Shown here: piece by piece, positions 26,296-34,226 of the stretch
How the letters are laid out: each line of letters begins with the position of its first letter
Numbering within the stretch: position 1 is the first letter of the stretch
Assembly (NCBI GenBank): GCA_023138835.1
Contig: JAGLOP010000009.1
Span: 1 to 64,000, forward strand
Origin: Arcobacteraceae bacterium
GTDB taxonomy: Bacteria > Campylobacterota > Campylobacteria > Campylobacterales > Arcobacteraceae
Reading direction: 5' to 3'
DNA length: 64,000 bases
Notes under the pieces: model-generated
What the model was told of the DNA's origin: nothing
Database searches by the model: none
The model's input: the letters and a program-made list of their open reading frames with translations, nothing else
Translations under genes and position numbers: made by a program

Positions 26296-28180
26296 ATTAA
26301 AATTAAATAGATTATTAATTTTTAAAGATGAGAATATTCTTTATGATGAAAAGTTTCATGATGGAATAAATGTTATTAGAGGGGAGCATTCAGTAGGAAA
26401 GTCAACTATATTTGATTTGATTTTTTATGCACTTGGAGGAGAATTAAAATCTGAAGAATGGAAAGAACCTGCAGATGATTGTACTAAAGTTAGTACTGAA
26501 ATAGAAATTAATGATAAGGTATTTACCTTATCTAGAGATATTAAAATTGATAAAAAACCAGATATTAGTATTTATGATGGTAGTTATGAAAAATCAATAA
26601 AAGAATCTTCAAAGTGGTATAATTTTGGACCAGTGAGAAGGAAAAAAGCAAGTTTTTCTGAAATGCTTTTTGAATATTTGGCTTGGGGTGAACAAAAGAC
26701 TGATTTACTAACTAATTTAACCATGCATCAAATATTAAGATTATGTTATTTAAGTCAATCTTCTGACCCAATAAAAATTTTTAGAAAAGAATTAAATTCA
26801 CATGGAGATAATGGAAATACTAGACAAGCAATCGCTGAATTTTTATTTGGATTAGATGACTTACAATCCTATGAAATGCGTCAAGAAAAGATTAAAAAAG
26901 AGAATCATCTACTCAAATTAGAATCAAAACTAGAAAGTAATTTGGAGATACTAAATATTCCCAATGATTCGTCCACTAATAAAATATCAGAATTAATAGA
27001 TGATGAAAAAAATAAAATAAAATTACTAAATAAACAAAAAGAAGAAAAATTTAAGTCTATAACTTTTGATGGTAATAAAATGAATATTATAGAAAGAGAG
27101 AGTATTCAAAAAGAAATAAAAGTATTGAATATTAATTTAAGTATGATTTCTCAAAGCATAAACAAATTAAAATATGAAATTGATGACTGTGTTCTATTTT
27201 CAAAAAGTTTAGACTTTAGAATAAAGTCCTTGGGAGAATCAAGAAGTACCTATGTATCACTTGGGTTAGTGTCTTTTAGCCATTGTCCAGTTTGTTTTAG
27301 CCCAATAGAAGACTCTTCTTGTGTAGATAAATGTAATTTGTGTAAAAAAGAATTAAAGAATCTAGATTTATTAGGTAACTATACTGAAACTTATTCTGAA
27401 TTAAAATTTCAAAAAAATCAAAATAATCAAGTTTTAACTAATTTAAGAACTCGTCTAGAAGATAATGAAAAGAATTTAATTAAAAAAACTATTGATTACG
27501 AACAATCACAACGGAATTTAAGTGAACTCAGTTATATTTCAAATGAACGAGAACTTATAATTGAGAAATATGCAAAAAATGTTTCTAATATTGAAAATAA
27601 AATTAAAGAATATTATGAAATGATTCCTATTGTAAAGAGTATTGAAGAAATAAAATCTGAAATAAATGAATCTCAACAAGAAATAAGTAATTTAAATAGT
27701 GGTATTACCCTATTAGAAAATTCTAGTAAACATAGAAAAGAAAAAGTTCTTGATGAATTAGCTATTTTATCAACAAAACTTCTGGAAAATGATACTGGAA
27801 ACGAAGAGACCTTTAAAAATGCAACTAACTGTTCTGTTGAAATTGATTTTGAAAAAGATAGATGGTTATTAAATGAGAGAGTTAGCTTTTCAGAAAGTTC
27901 AAATGCAATTAAAAAAAGTGCCTTACATTTAGCATTTTTATTACAAGCTATTGATGATAATGAAACAAGATATCCACTTTTTTCTATAATGGATTTTGAA
28001 TGTGCCGATTTAAATGAAGAAAGAAGTAAAAATCTTCAAGATAATATTGTAAAAATATTAGAAAATAAAGGAAATTTTCAACTGTTAATTACATCATCTA
28101 AGGTTTCAGATAAACTTAACAATGATAGGTATGGTGTTGGTAGATATTACAGTAAAAATGATTATATATTAAAAATATAA
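26282..28180 (+). CDS. SMC-like ABC ATPase of ABC-3C system (DUF3732-like)
   Basis: 632 residues. Walker A is G-E-H-S-V-G-K-S-T at residues 34-42 in an SMC/Rad50-type N-terminal lobe. Long charged coiled-coil arms flank a zinc-hook-like cluster C-P-V-C ... C-x3-C-x2-C at residues 335-354. The C-terminal lobe has a degenerate signature region (F-S-E-S-S-N-A-I-K-K-S-A-L) and F-S-I-M-D-F-E, in which the Walker B ends D-F-E rather than D-E. It overlaps the MC gene by 14 bases. In ABC-3C systems this subunit is the presumed DNA- or invader-sensing ATPase. Confidence 0.83.
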   Translation: MTRSRLKLNRLLIFKDENILYDEKFHDGINVIRGEHSVGKSTIFDLIFYALGGELKSEEWKEPADDCTKVSTEIEINDKVFTLSRDIKIDKKPDISIYDGSYEKSIKESSKWYNFGPVRRKKASFSEMLFEYLAWGEQKTDLLTNLTMHQILRLCYLSQSSDPIKIFRKELNSHGDNGNTRQAIAEFLFGLDDLQSYEMRQEKIKKENHLLKLESKLESNLEILNIPNDSSTNKISELIDDEKNKIKLLNKQKEEKFKSITFDGNKMNIIERESIQKEIKVLNINLSMISQSINKLKYEIDDCVLFSKSLDFRIKSLGESRSTYVSLGLVSFSHCPVCFSPIEDSSCVDKCNLCKKELKNLDLLGNYTETYSELKFQKNQNNQVLTNLRTRLEDNEKNLIKKTIDYEQSQRNLSELSYISNERELIIEKYAKNVSNIENKIKEYYEMIPIVKSIEEIKSEINESQQEISNLNSGITLLENSSKHRKEKVLDELAILSTKLLENDTGNEETFKNATNCSVEIDFEKDRWLLNERVSFSESSNAIKKSALHLAFLLQAIDDNETRYPLFSIMDFECADLNEERSKNLQDNIVKILENKGNFQLLITSSKVSDKLNNDRYGVGRYYSKNDYILKI

Positions 28181-28220
28181 TTATTATTTTATAGCATAAA
28201 TATATCTATTTATTAACGCC

Positions 28221-28249
28221 TGGACATTCTAATTCAATTAAGATATAAT
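28221..28249 (+). promoter_or_regulatory. Near-consensus promoter of the methyltransferase, leaderless layout
   Basis: TGGACA (28221-28226), 17-base spacer, TATAAT (28244-28249). The ATG at 28255 is only 5 bases after the -10 box and lacks a Shine-Dalgarno, so the transcript should start at or next to the start codon. Confidence 0.75.
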
Positions 28250-28254
28250 ACACA

Positions 28255-29655
28255 ATGAATAAAAAATATATTGACTTGTTTGCTGGTTGTGGTGGTCTAT
28301 CTCTTGGATTTGAGACTACTGGTTTTAAATTAGGATTTGCTGTTGAAAAATCTTCTATGGCTGGTGAAACTTTTTACCACAATTTAATTAAAAATATTAA
28401 AAGCAATTATGAATGGAGTAAATACCTTTTAAAGTCAGCAGAAGATAAATTAAAAGCTGGCTTATATATTGGGGAAACATTATCATTATTAGAACAACCA
28501 GAACTATTAAAAGCAACTAAAAAAAGATTAGGTGAAATTGACCTTATTGTTGGTGGTCCACCTTGTCAGGGTTTTTCATTAGCTGGTAAAAGAAATCCAA
28601 AAGATAATAGAAATCAACTACCTTGGCAATTTCTAGAATATGTAGAAATATTTAAACCTAAAGCAGTATTAATGGAAAATGTTGTTGGAATGAGAAGTAG
28701 ATTTAATAAACATGATGAAGATGCTCCCTTTACAAAAATTAAAAATCTTTTAGAAACAGGTTTTGGAGAAGATATAGAATCTACTCAATACCTTGTTCAA
28801 GAATTACAATTAAATGCAATGCACTATGGAGTTCCTCAACATAGACCTAGAGTTTTACTATTAGCTATTAGAAAAGATATATCAGATAAACAGAATTTAT
28901 TTGCAACTGATGATATATGGAATTCAGGAGATTATTTTAGTGATAAATCATATTCTCCTCTTTGTCCACTTCCAACTATAAAAGAAAAAGATATACTTAC
29001 TGTAAAAGATGCTATAGGAGATTTATTTACAGAACCAGTAAATAACTCTAAATATCTTACTGATTTAAATAAAAAAAGTGGTTTTAAAAAAACTATAAAA
29101 GGGAATAATGAACTTTGTGCAAATAATAATCTTAGACAACATTCAGAAAAAGTAAAATCAAGATTTAGACTTTATCAATATTTTTCTCTTAATAATATTA
29201 CTACTAAAGTTTTTAATTTTGCAGCAAAGTATTCATCAACCAATGATAATATTTTCTATGAACAAATTTCTTTCGAGATAGATAAGTGTAATTTTCCAGC
29301 GATGTCACCAGATGGAACTGTACTTGCTACATCAAAAAATGAATTAATTGAATTAATTATCAGTCTTGAAACAAAAAAACATTCACAAAGACCTCTTAAA
29401 TTAAATTCTCCATCACCTACTGTTGTTAGTGTACCAGATGATGTGATTCATCCACTTATACCAAGAACAATGACGGTAAGAGAACAAGCAAGGTTTCAAT
29501 CATTCCCAGATTATTTTGAATTTAGAGCCAAAGAGACAACTGGTGGAATTAAGAGAAGAACAGAAGTACCACAATATACACAAGTTGGTAATGCAGTACC
29601 CCCATTAATGGCTAAAGCCATTGCAGAGCATATTTTTAAAATATTACAAGATTAA
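28255..29655 (+). CDS. DNA (cytosine-5) methyltransferase of type II R-M system
   Basis: 466 residues with all main C5-methyltransferase motifs: I D-L-F-A-G-C-G-G-L-S-L-G-F, IV G-G-P-P-C-Q-G-F-S (catalytic Cys104), VI M-E-N-V-V-G, VIII P-Q-H-R-P-R-V-L-L, X V-G-N-A-V-P-P-L-M-A. The region between VIII and X (about residues 215-400) is the target-recognition domain. The gene has its own strong promoter and is probably translated from a leaderless mRNA. It is convergent with the restriction gene, with one base between the stops. If the partner is MvaI/BcnI-like, the target is likely CCNGG-type, but this is inferred. Confidence 0.94.
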   Translation: MNKKYIDLFAGCGGLSLGFETTGFKLGFAVEKSSMAGETFYHNLIKNIKSNYEWSKYLLKSAEDKLKAGLYIGETLSLLEQPELLKATKKRLGEIDLIVGGPPCQGFSLAGKRNPKDNRNQLPWQFLEYVEIFKPKAVLMENVVGMRSRFNKHDEDAPFTKIKNLLETGFGEDIESTQYLVQELQLNAMHYGVPQHRPRVLLLAIRKDISDKQNLFATDDIWNSGDYFSDKSYSPLCPLPTIKEKDILTVKDAIGDLFTEPVNNSKYLTDLNKKSGFKKTIKGNNELCANNNLRQHSEKVKSRFRLYQYFSLNNITTKVFNFAAKYSSTNDNIFYEQISFEIDKCNFPAMSPDGTVLATSKNELIELIISLETKKHSQRPLKLNSPSPTVVSVPDDVIHPLIPRTMTVREQARFQSFPDYFEFRAKETTGGIKRRTEVPQYTQVGNAVPPLMAKAIAEHIFKILQD

Positions 29656-29656
29656 A

Positions 29657-30844
29657 TTATAACTTATATTCAATAGGTTTAGGAAAAAGTATCTGAAAAC
29701 CTTTGTTAGAAATTTTAAATAAAGGGCCTTTTTCTTTTACCTTACCATCATTCCCTCTTTTAATTAAATGATCTATTGTAATCTCACCTTGTTCAATCAA
29801 TAATTGAAATAGTGATGGATTTGGTTTTTTTGTATATAAAATCTTTTCTAGATGAAAATGTTCAATTCCTTTAATTGTTTCTGATTTCGCAGAAATCCAA
29901 AATGTTTCATTATGTTTTTCAAGAAGTCTAGTTTTTAATTTTTTTAATGGCCACACAACAAAATCATTAATTTTTTTGTCTTCTGAATATTCTATTAATA
30001 AATCATTCTCTACATCAACTTTTAATGATAACCCTTGACTATTAAAAACTTTTGTTGAAACTGTGCAATATAATTTAAAGTCAGTACCTCTTTGATAACC
30101 AAAATTATTTAATATTTCTGCACTACTTTTAAATTTACTTTGTTTCCAATTAGATACTTGAGCAAATAAGCTTTTTCTACTTTCTTTAGATTTCCTCTTG
30201 GCTCGATAAGATTTTAATTCAATACCTTTGTAATCAGGTTTTGGACTACTATTTTGTTCAATTTCTAATGCACTTTCTATTGCATGTCCTATAGCTGTAT
30301 CCCCAACTTTTATCGCTTTTAATGGACCTTTTTTTACTATAGCTTGCAATTTTGATAAAAGTTCTTCAGAAATCGCATTAGAATTTTCATTAAATTGATT
30401 TACTAAAGATTTTATTGGATTAGATTTATTTGAATTTAATATCTTAATAATATCTAATTGTGTTATATTGAATAGATATATACATTTATCCAAATAGGTA
30501 ATGGCAAATATATCATTTTTATCTGCATACTTAGGCATTGAACTAAACCAAATTCTAGGATCTCCCTTTTTAGTTTTTGGACGATATAAAGAAGTTTTTG
30601 ATTTTATTTTATTTTCATTCGTTAAAATAAATGTATTTTTTATAATTATTTTATAATCAGGTCCTTTATTCTGTAAATTATAGTCATGTATATTTTGTTC
30701 TGAAAAAAATCTTCTAACAGGAGCTGTCGCATCAATTATACCTTTTTTTAAAGCAGTTTGTGTTGGTTCTATTAATGTAAAAGGCATTGAATAGTTTGAT
30801 AGCTCTTTTACTTTAGAAATTTCTTTATTAGTTAGTTTCCTCAT
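29657..30844 (-). CDS. MvaI/BcnI-type restriction endonuclease
   Basis: 395 residues. The C-terminal two-thirds resembles the MvaI/BcnI family: P-D-Y-K-G-I-E-L-K-S-Y-R supplies the D-x4-E-x-K active site (Asp204, Glu209, Lys211), and F-W-I-S-A-K and F-H-L-E-K-I-L-Y-T follow as in that family. MvaI and BcnI are monomeric nickase-like enzymes cutting CCWGG or CCSGG. An extra N-terminal region of about 170 residues contains P-V-R-R-F-F and D-P-R-I-W-F, a putative recognition or DNA-binding part. AAGGATAAATAA precedes the ATG. It is tail to tail with the methyltransferase gene. Confidence 0.82.
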   Translation of the reverse strand: MRKLTNKEISKVKELSNYSMPFTLIEPTQTALKKGIIDATAPVRRFFSEQNIHDYNLQNKGPDYKIIIKNTFILTNENKIKSKTSLYRPKTKKGDPRIWFSSMPKYADKNDIFAITYLDKCIYLFNITQLDIIKILNSNKSNPIKSLVNQFNENSNAISEELLSKLQAIVKKGPLKAIKVGDTAIGHAIESALEIEQNSSPKPDYKGIELKSYRAKRKSKESRKSLFAQVSNWKQSKFKSSAEILNNFGYQRGTDFKLYCTVSTKVFNSQGLSLKVDVENDLLIEYSEDKKINDFVVWPLKKLKTRLLEKHNETFWISAKSETIKGIEHFHLEKILYTKKPNPSLFQLLIEQGEITIDHLIKRGNDGKVKEKGPLFKISNKGFQILFPKPIEYKL

Positions 30845-30856
30845 TTATTTATCCTT

Positions 30857-30874
30857 AAATTAAATTTTTAATTT
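30857..30874 (-). promoter_or_regulatory. Palindrome upstream of restriction gene
   Basis: AAATTAAA-TT-TTTAATTT is a perfect inverted repeat just upstream of the ribosome site of the restriction gene. It could be an operator delaying endonuclease synthesis. In A+T-rich DNA such a palindrome can also arise by chance. Confidence 0.3.
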
Positions 30875-30896
30875 AGTGTAACATATAGAGTTAAAG

Positions 30897-30986
30897 TATC
30901 TCATAAAGTATACTCAGATAGACACTTTTATAAAAATTATAAAACCTTTTAAATAAATGTCTCACTACATATCTCATTGAAGTGTC
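30897..30986. repeat. Repeats upstream of serine recombinase (possible res/crossover site)
   Basis: TATCTCATAAAGT (30897) and TATCTCATTGAAGT (30970) are near-direct repeats 73 bases apart. GACACTT (30921) and AAGTGTC (30980) form an inverted pair across the same interval. Serine resolvases usually bind such sub-sites next to their gene. No recombination has been shown. Confidence 0.35.
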
Positions 30987-31042
30987 TCTGTACCTTTATT
31001 GGATGATAATACATATCAATAACAAAAACACAAGGATTAATC

Positions 31043-31612
31043 ATGTTAGTAGGATATGCAAGAGTTTCAACTATAGGTCAAAATTTAACTTCTCAAATAG
31101 AAGCATTAAAGAAAGTAGGTTGTGAAAAAATATTTCAAGAAAAGAAAAGTGGTACTAAAACATATAATAGACCTGAATTACAAAATGCTATAGATTATGT
31201 AAGGGAGGGAGATACTTTAATAGTTACTAGATTAGATAGATGTTCTAGAAATGTAAAAGACCTACATCAAATCATTGAAACTCTAAATACAAAAAAAGTA
31301 AATTTTAAATGTACAGAACAAGAAATTGATACATCAACAAGTTCTGGTAGATTAATGATTGGATTGCTATCTATAGTATCTGCATTTGAAACAGATTTAA
31401 GAGATGAAAGACAAGCTGATGGAATAGCTTCTGCTAAAAAGAGAGGGGTTAAATTTGGTCATGCTTTCAAACTTACAGATGATGATGTTATCGCAATAAT
31501 GAAGTTGCAACAATCTGGTATGTTTAATCAAGATATTGCTAATAAGTTTAATATTGGCAGGAGTACTCTTTTGCGTTATGTATCTGACTTTAAGAAAAAA
31601 CAAATATTATAA
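31043..31612 (+). CDS. Serine recombinase (resolvase/invertase family)
   Basis: 189 residues. The catalytic domain opens L-V-G-Y-A-R-V-S-T with nucleophile Ser9, then T-R-L-D-R-C-S-R-N (catalytic Arg region) and a long E helix G-R-L-M-I-G-L-L-S-I-V-S-A-F-E. A C-terminal helix-turn-helix (N-Q-D-I-A-N-K-F-N-I-G-R-S-T-L-L-R-Y) binds DNA. The size fits Tn3-type resolvases and Gin/Hin invertases. It may resolve dimers of a circular replicating form or invert a segment. It stands alone between the R-M module and the replication part, with repeats upstream. Confidence 0.93.
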   Translation: MLVGYARVSTIGQNLTSQIEALKKVGCEKIFQEKKSGTKTYNRPELQNAIDYVREGDTLIVTRLDRCSRNVKDLHQIIETLNTKKVNFKCTEQEIDTSTSSGRLMIGLLSIVSAFETDLRDERQADGIASAKKRGVKFGHAFKLTDDDVIAIMKLQQSGMFNQDIANKFNIGRSTLLRYVSDFKKKQIL

Positions 31613-31912
31613 TATATTAGAATTCTAACTTTTCAATTGAAGCCAGTATCTCTTTTAAGATGCATCATAATTATTGTTGTACTATATATAACTCCAACAG
31701 ATGAAAATATTATGAGAAATTTGATTAGATAAAATAAAATAGGTTTTTTTACAAAATACCACTAAAAATACCACAAGAACAATATTAAAGGTTGGATTTT
31801 TAGTGGTATTTTAATGAAATCTAATTATTTAAAATATTCTTTATAAGCTTACTTTACTATATATTTCACTTTTATCTAAATATAATTTTAATAAAAATCA
31901 CAAAGGGTTAAA
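31613..31912. other. Non-coding interval with hairpin-forming box
   Basis: 300 bases after the recombinase gene. The only structure seen is the inverted box pair at 31753-31812; no gene is seen before the small membrane-protein ORF at 31913. Confidence 0.5.
31753..31812. repeat. Inverted pair of the element-specific 22-bp box
   Basis: The left arm (31753-31774) is the reverse complement of the box GTGGTATT-TTTA-GTGGTATT plus TT. The right arm (31791-31812) is a forward copy with two mismatches in its first half. The 16-base loop between them allows a long hairpin followed by T residues, so this could be a terminator of the recombinase transcript as well as a protein-binding site. Confidence 0.7.
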
Positions 31913-32086
31913 ATGGATTATTATATATTTATAATACTACTTACATTATCAATTTACTTTTATAGTAGAACAAAAATAAACTTACAATATCTTTTAGATT
32001 TTATGATCATTGCATCTTGTTTATTAGCTTTATATATTATGATAGCACCTCACAGAATACACATGTTTTTATTAATTTTTAGATAA
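31913..32086 (+). CDS. Small membrane protein, unknown
   Basis: 57 residues, beginning MDYYIFIILLTLSIYFYS, with two hydrophobic helices (about residues 3-17 and 29-44) joined by a short polar loop and ending H-M-F-L-L-I-F-R. AAGGG lies 6 bases before the ATG. I do not recognise a family. Small two-helix membrane proteins on mobile elements can be holin-like, toxin-like or exclusion proteins, but nothing here decides this. It sits between two copies of the 22-bp box. Confidence 0.55.
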   Translation: MDYYIFIILLTLSIYFYSRTKINLQYLLDFMIIASCLLALYIMIAPHRIHMFLLIFR

Positions 32087-32091
32087 ATATT

Positions 32092-32320
32092 TCATCTATC
32101 AAAATTAAGCACAAGAAGGTCATGAGTGTTGTAGTTTTTATTATCATCATAAATATCTATTGGGATTCCATTAGTATAATTATTTTTCAAAGTAGTTATA
32201 GAGACATTTAAATACTTACTTTGAGGTGCCATTCAAAGATGGCTTATCTCTTTATCATATCTATTTGTTACTACATTTTTAAGCAGAACTATGGAAAATA
32301 TACTCTTATTTAGATATTAA
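32092..32320 (-). pseudogene. Possible remnant of an AlpA/excisionase-like regulator
   Basis: On the minus strand a 46-codon frame (ATG 32232 to stop 32092) reads S-K-Y-L-N-V-S-I-T-T-L-K-N-N-Y-T, like the helix-turn-helix of excisionase-type proteins. The same frame stays open upstream of a single TGA (32233-32235) for about 28 more codons (including N-R-Y-D-K-E-I-S-H-L), as if a Trp codon had become TGA. No clear start is seen for the longer version. It may be a decayed regulator gene or chance. The rest of 32087-32406 shows no other gene. Confidence 0.3.
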
Positions 32321-32406
32321 CTTTTTATATTTATTAATAGTTATCATAGAAATCAATATATCAATAATATGAATAATATTAGAAAAAATTAATAATAGGA
32401 AATAAA

Positions 32407-32676
32407 ATGACAAGAATGAATAAGTCACTTGAGATGATACCGGGAATGCATACTAAAAGTGTAAAAGATGAAAATGAGAGAATGATACTGATTAAGTACT
32501 ACAAAGGTACAAGTAGTATCTTTGTTACAACTTATAATAAATTAAAAAATGAAGTATATGGATATGTTACGGATAAAAGATGTTGGGAACATCTTAACCT
32601 AGCAGAGATAGAAAATAATGGATTTGAAATTGATAAAGATTTCAAGATTAGAAAGTTTAGGGATATAAAGGATTAG
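32407..32676 (+). CDS. Hypothetical element protein, 89 aa
   Basis: 89 residues, cytoplasmic, mixed charge, beginning MTRMNKSLEMIPGMHTKSVK. AGGAAATAAA precedes the ATG. There are no cysteine clusters, membrane helices or recognisable motifs. The central segment S-S-I-F-V-T-T-Y-N-K-L-K-N-E-V-Y-G-Y looks like a small beta-sheet. Its place among short genes next to 22-bp boxes suggests an accessory or regulatory protein of the element. Function unknown. Confidence 0.6.
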   Translation: MTRMNKSLEMIPGMHTKSVKDENERMILIKYYKGTSSIFVTTYNKLKNEVYGYVTDKRCWEHLNLAEIENNGFEIDKDFKIRKFRDIKD

Positions 32677-32711
32677 GTGAAAGCTTAATTTCTTTCTTAA
32701 AATAAATACAG

Positions 32712-32778
32712 GTGGTATTTTTAGTGGTATTCTGTAAATAAAAGAAGTTTATTATAAAAACAACAAGAAATACCACTA
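32712..32778. repeat. Element-specific box, forward copy plus reverse half
   Basis: GTGGTATT-TTTA-GTGGTATT is at 32712-32731. A reverse half-copy, AAATACCACTA, is at 32768-32778. Both lie in the 146-base gap between the 89-aa gene and the 414-aa gene, about 45-110 bases before the GTG start at 32823. Confidence 0.75.
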
Positions 32779-32822
32779 TGTCTTGGTTATAATAAAATAT
32801 ATAAAATTATTTAAGGATACAA

Positions 32823-34067
32823 GTGAAAGAATTTGATGTAATTAGGTCATATTTTAAAAGAAAATACACTCATAAATTTATTGATTTTAAAATTTACAAT
32901 ATATCTAAAGATTTTTATATATATAAGCATATTGAAGATACTAATTATGAATCGTTTAAAAAAAGTATGGGTCAATTATTAACTAATTTTTGTACTTACG
33001 ATTTGTCTTATGGATTAGGATTAAAACATACATTATTAGATATAGTATTACTAGGTGAATTAAGTAATATAAAATTAAATCTAGATACAGAAAAATATAA
33101 ACAACCTCTATATATTACATCAAAAGAAACCAAAAAATATACTAAAGAACAATTAAAAAATAAAATTATGGGTATGATTGCAGGTGAATATATAATTGCT
33201 GATGCATACAGATTTATTATAAAATTCATCATTAATAATAAAACAAAAGAACTATATACTAAAGAGATAGAAGCTTTATTAAAGTTAAGAATTAAACATC
33301 TCAAAGATAAATACTATACTGAATTTCTTGATATTTTGATAAGCTTATTAAAACCTATTATTTTATTAAATTATAATGATATGTATTTTTATGATTCTTT
33401 TGATAAAAATAAAAAAGAAGAGATTATAAATAATACGCAAGATAATATCTCAAAACTTGATGAAGAAGTAATTTTAGACCAAACTTTATTACTTGATTTA
33501 GGTATGAGTACAAATAATTTTATAGATGCTTTTGATTCTGACTATATTCAAAATATTATATTAAAACAGGTATTTGTGAATATACCTGCACTTATAGATT
33601 TTAAAAGTTTCTCTTCAGATACTGTTATTAGTGATTTCAAATTTAAAAAAAATGAAATATACAATATATCAATTGTAGAAAGTTTTAAAGATTTGAAACA
33701 AAATAATTTATCATTATATAACTTAACAAAAGCCCTAATAGAAAGTTTAAGTATATTGACCATAATAAGAACTATAAGTTTACAAAAATCAGAAAAGAAA
33801 AAAAGAATATTAGATAAAATTGATGCTTATACAAAAAATGCAAAATACTCATATTTAAATCATTTACATCTAATTAGATATTTTATTGATCATAAAGCTG
33901 AAAATAAATATATTTTTGTTGTATATCTTTCTCATTATTTGGGATTATCAAAAAGTCAAGCTGTTGAGTTATCAACACTTTTTCATATGAATAATAAAGG
34001 GAAAGTGTATAAAAAATTTGAAGAAATACAAAATATTATATTTCCAAACTATAAATTCTTAAAATAA
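32823..34067 (+). CDS. Hypothetical element protein, 414 aa
   Basis: 414 residues from GTG 32823, with AAGGA 6 bases upstream. It is predicted to be mostly helical, rich in Lys, Ile, Asn and Tyr, with no signal peptide and no clear transmembrane segment. Hydrophobic stretches such as L-D-I-L-I-S-L-L-K-P-I-I-L-L and A-L-I-E-S-L-S-I-L-T-I-I-R-T-I look like buried helices. The C-terminal S-H-Y-L-G-L-S-K-S-Q-A-V-E-L-S could be a helix-turn-helix. I do not recognise the family. A defence, immunity or replication-control role is possible but unsupported. Confidence 0.6.
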   Translation: MKEFDVIRSYFKRKYTHKFIDFKIYNISKDFYIYKHIEDTNYESFKKSMGQLLTNFCTYDLSYGLGLKHTLLDIVLLGELSNIKLNLDTEKYKQPLYITSKETKKYTKEQLKNKIMGMIAGEYIIADAYRFIIKFIINNKTKELYTKEIEALLKLRIKHLKDKYYTEFLDILISLLKPIILLNYNDMYFYDSFDKNKKEEIINNTQDNISKLDEEVILDQTLLLDLGMSTNNFIDAFDSDYIQNIILKQVFVNIPALIDFKSFSSDTVISDFKFKKNEIYNISIVESFKDLKQNNLSLYNLTKALIESLSILTIIRTISLQKSEKKKRILDKIDAYTKNAKYSYLNHLHLIRYFIDHKAENKYIFVVYLSHYLGLSKSQAVELSTLFHMNNKGKVYKKFEEIQNIIFPNYKFLK

Positions 34068-34210
34068 TTTATTATTTTATCTTCTATAGCAAATAAAACA
34101 TAAGTCTTAATCCCCCATAAATACTGCAATTTAAGAACTTTGTCCAGATTAGGTTACTGTAATAAAGTCACCTTTATATTATACTGCGAATTCAAAAACA
34201 TTAAGGACAA

Positions 34211-34226
34211 GTTTGACAAGTCAAAC
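34211..34226. promoter_or_regulatory. Operator-like palindrome GTTTGAC-AA-GTCAAAC
   Basis: Seven-base perfect arms with a two-base spacer, including a TTGACA-like -35 box. A related TTTGACTTGAC lies at about 34355-34365. It is followed directly by the first copy of the duplicated block, so a repressor binding here could block transcription toward the primase. Confidence 0.5.
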
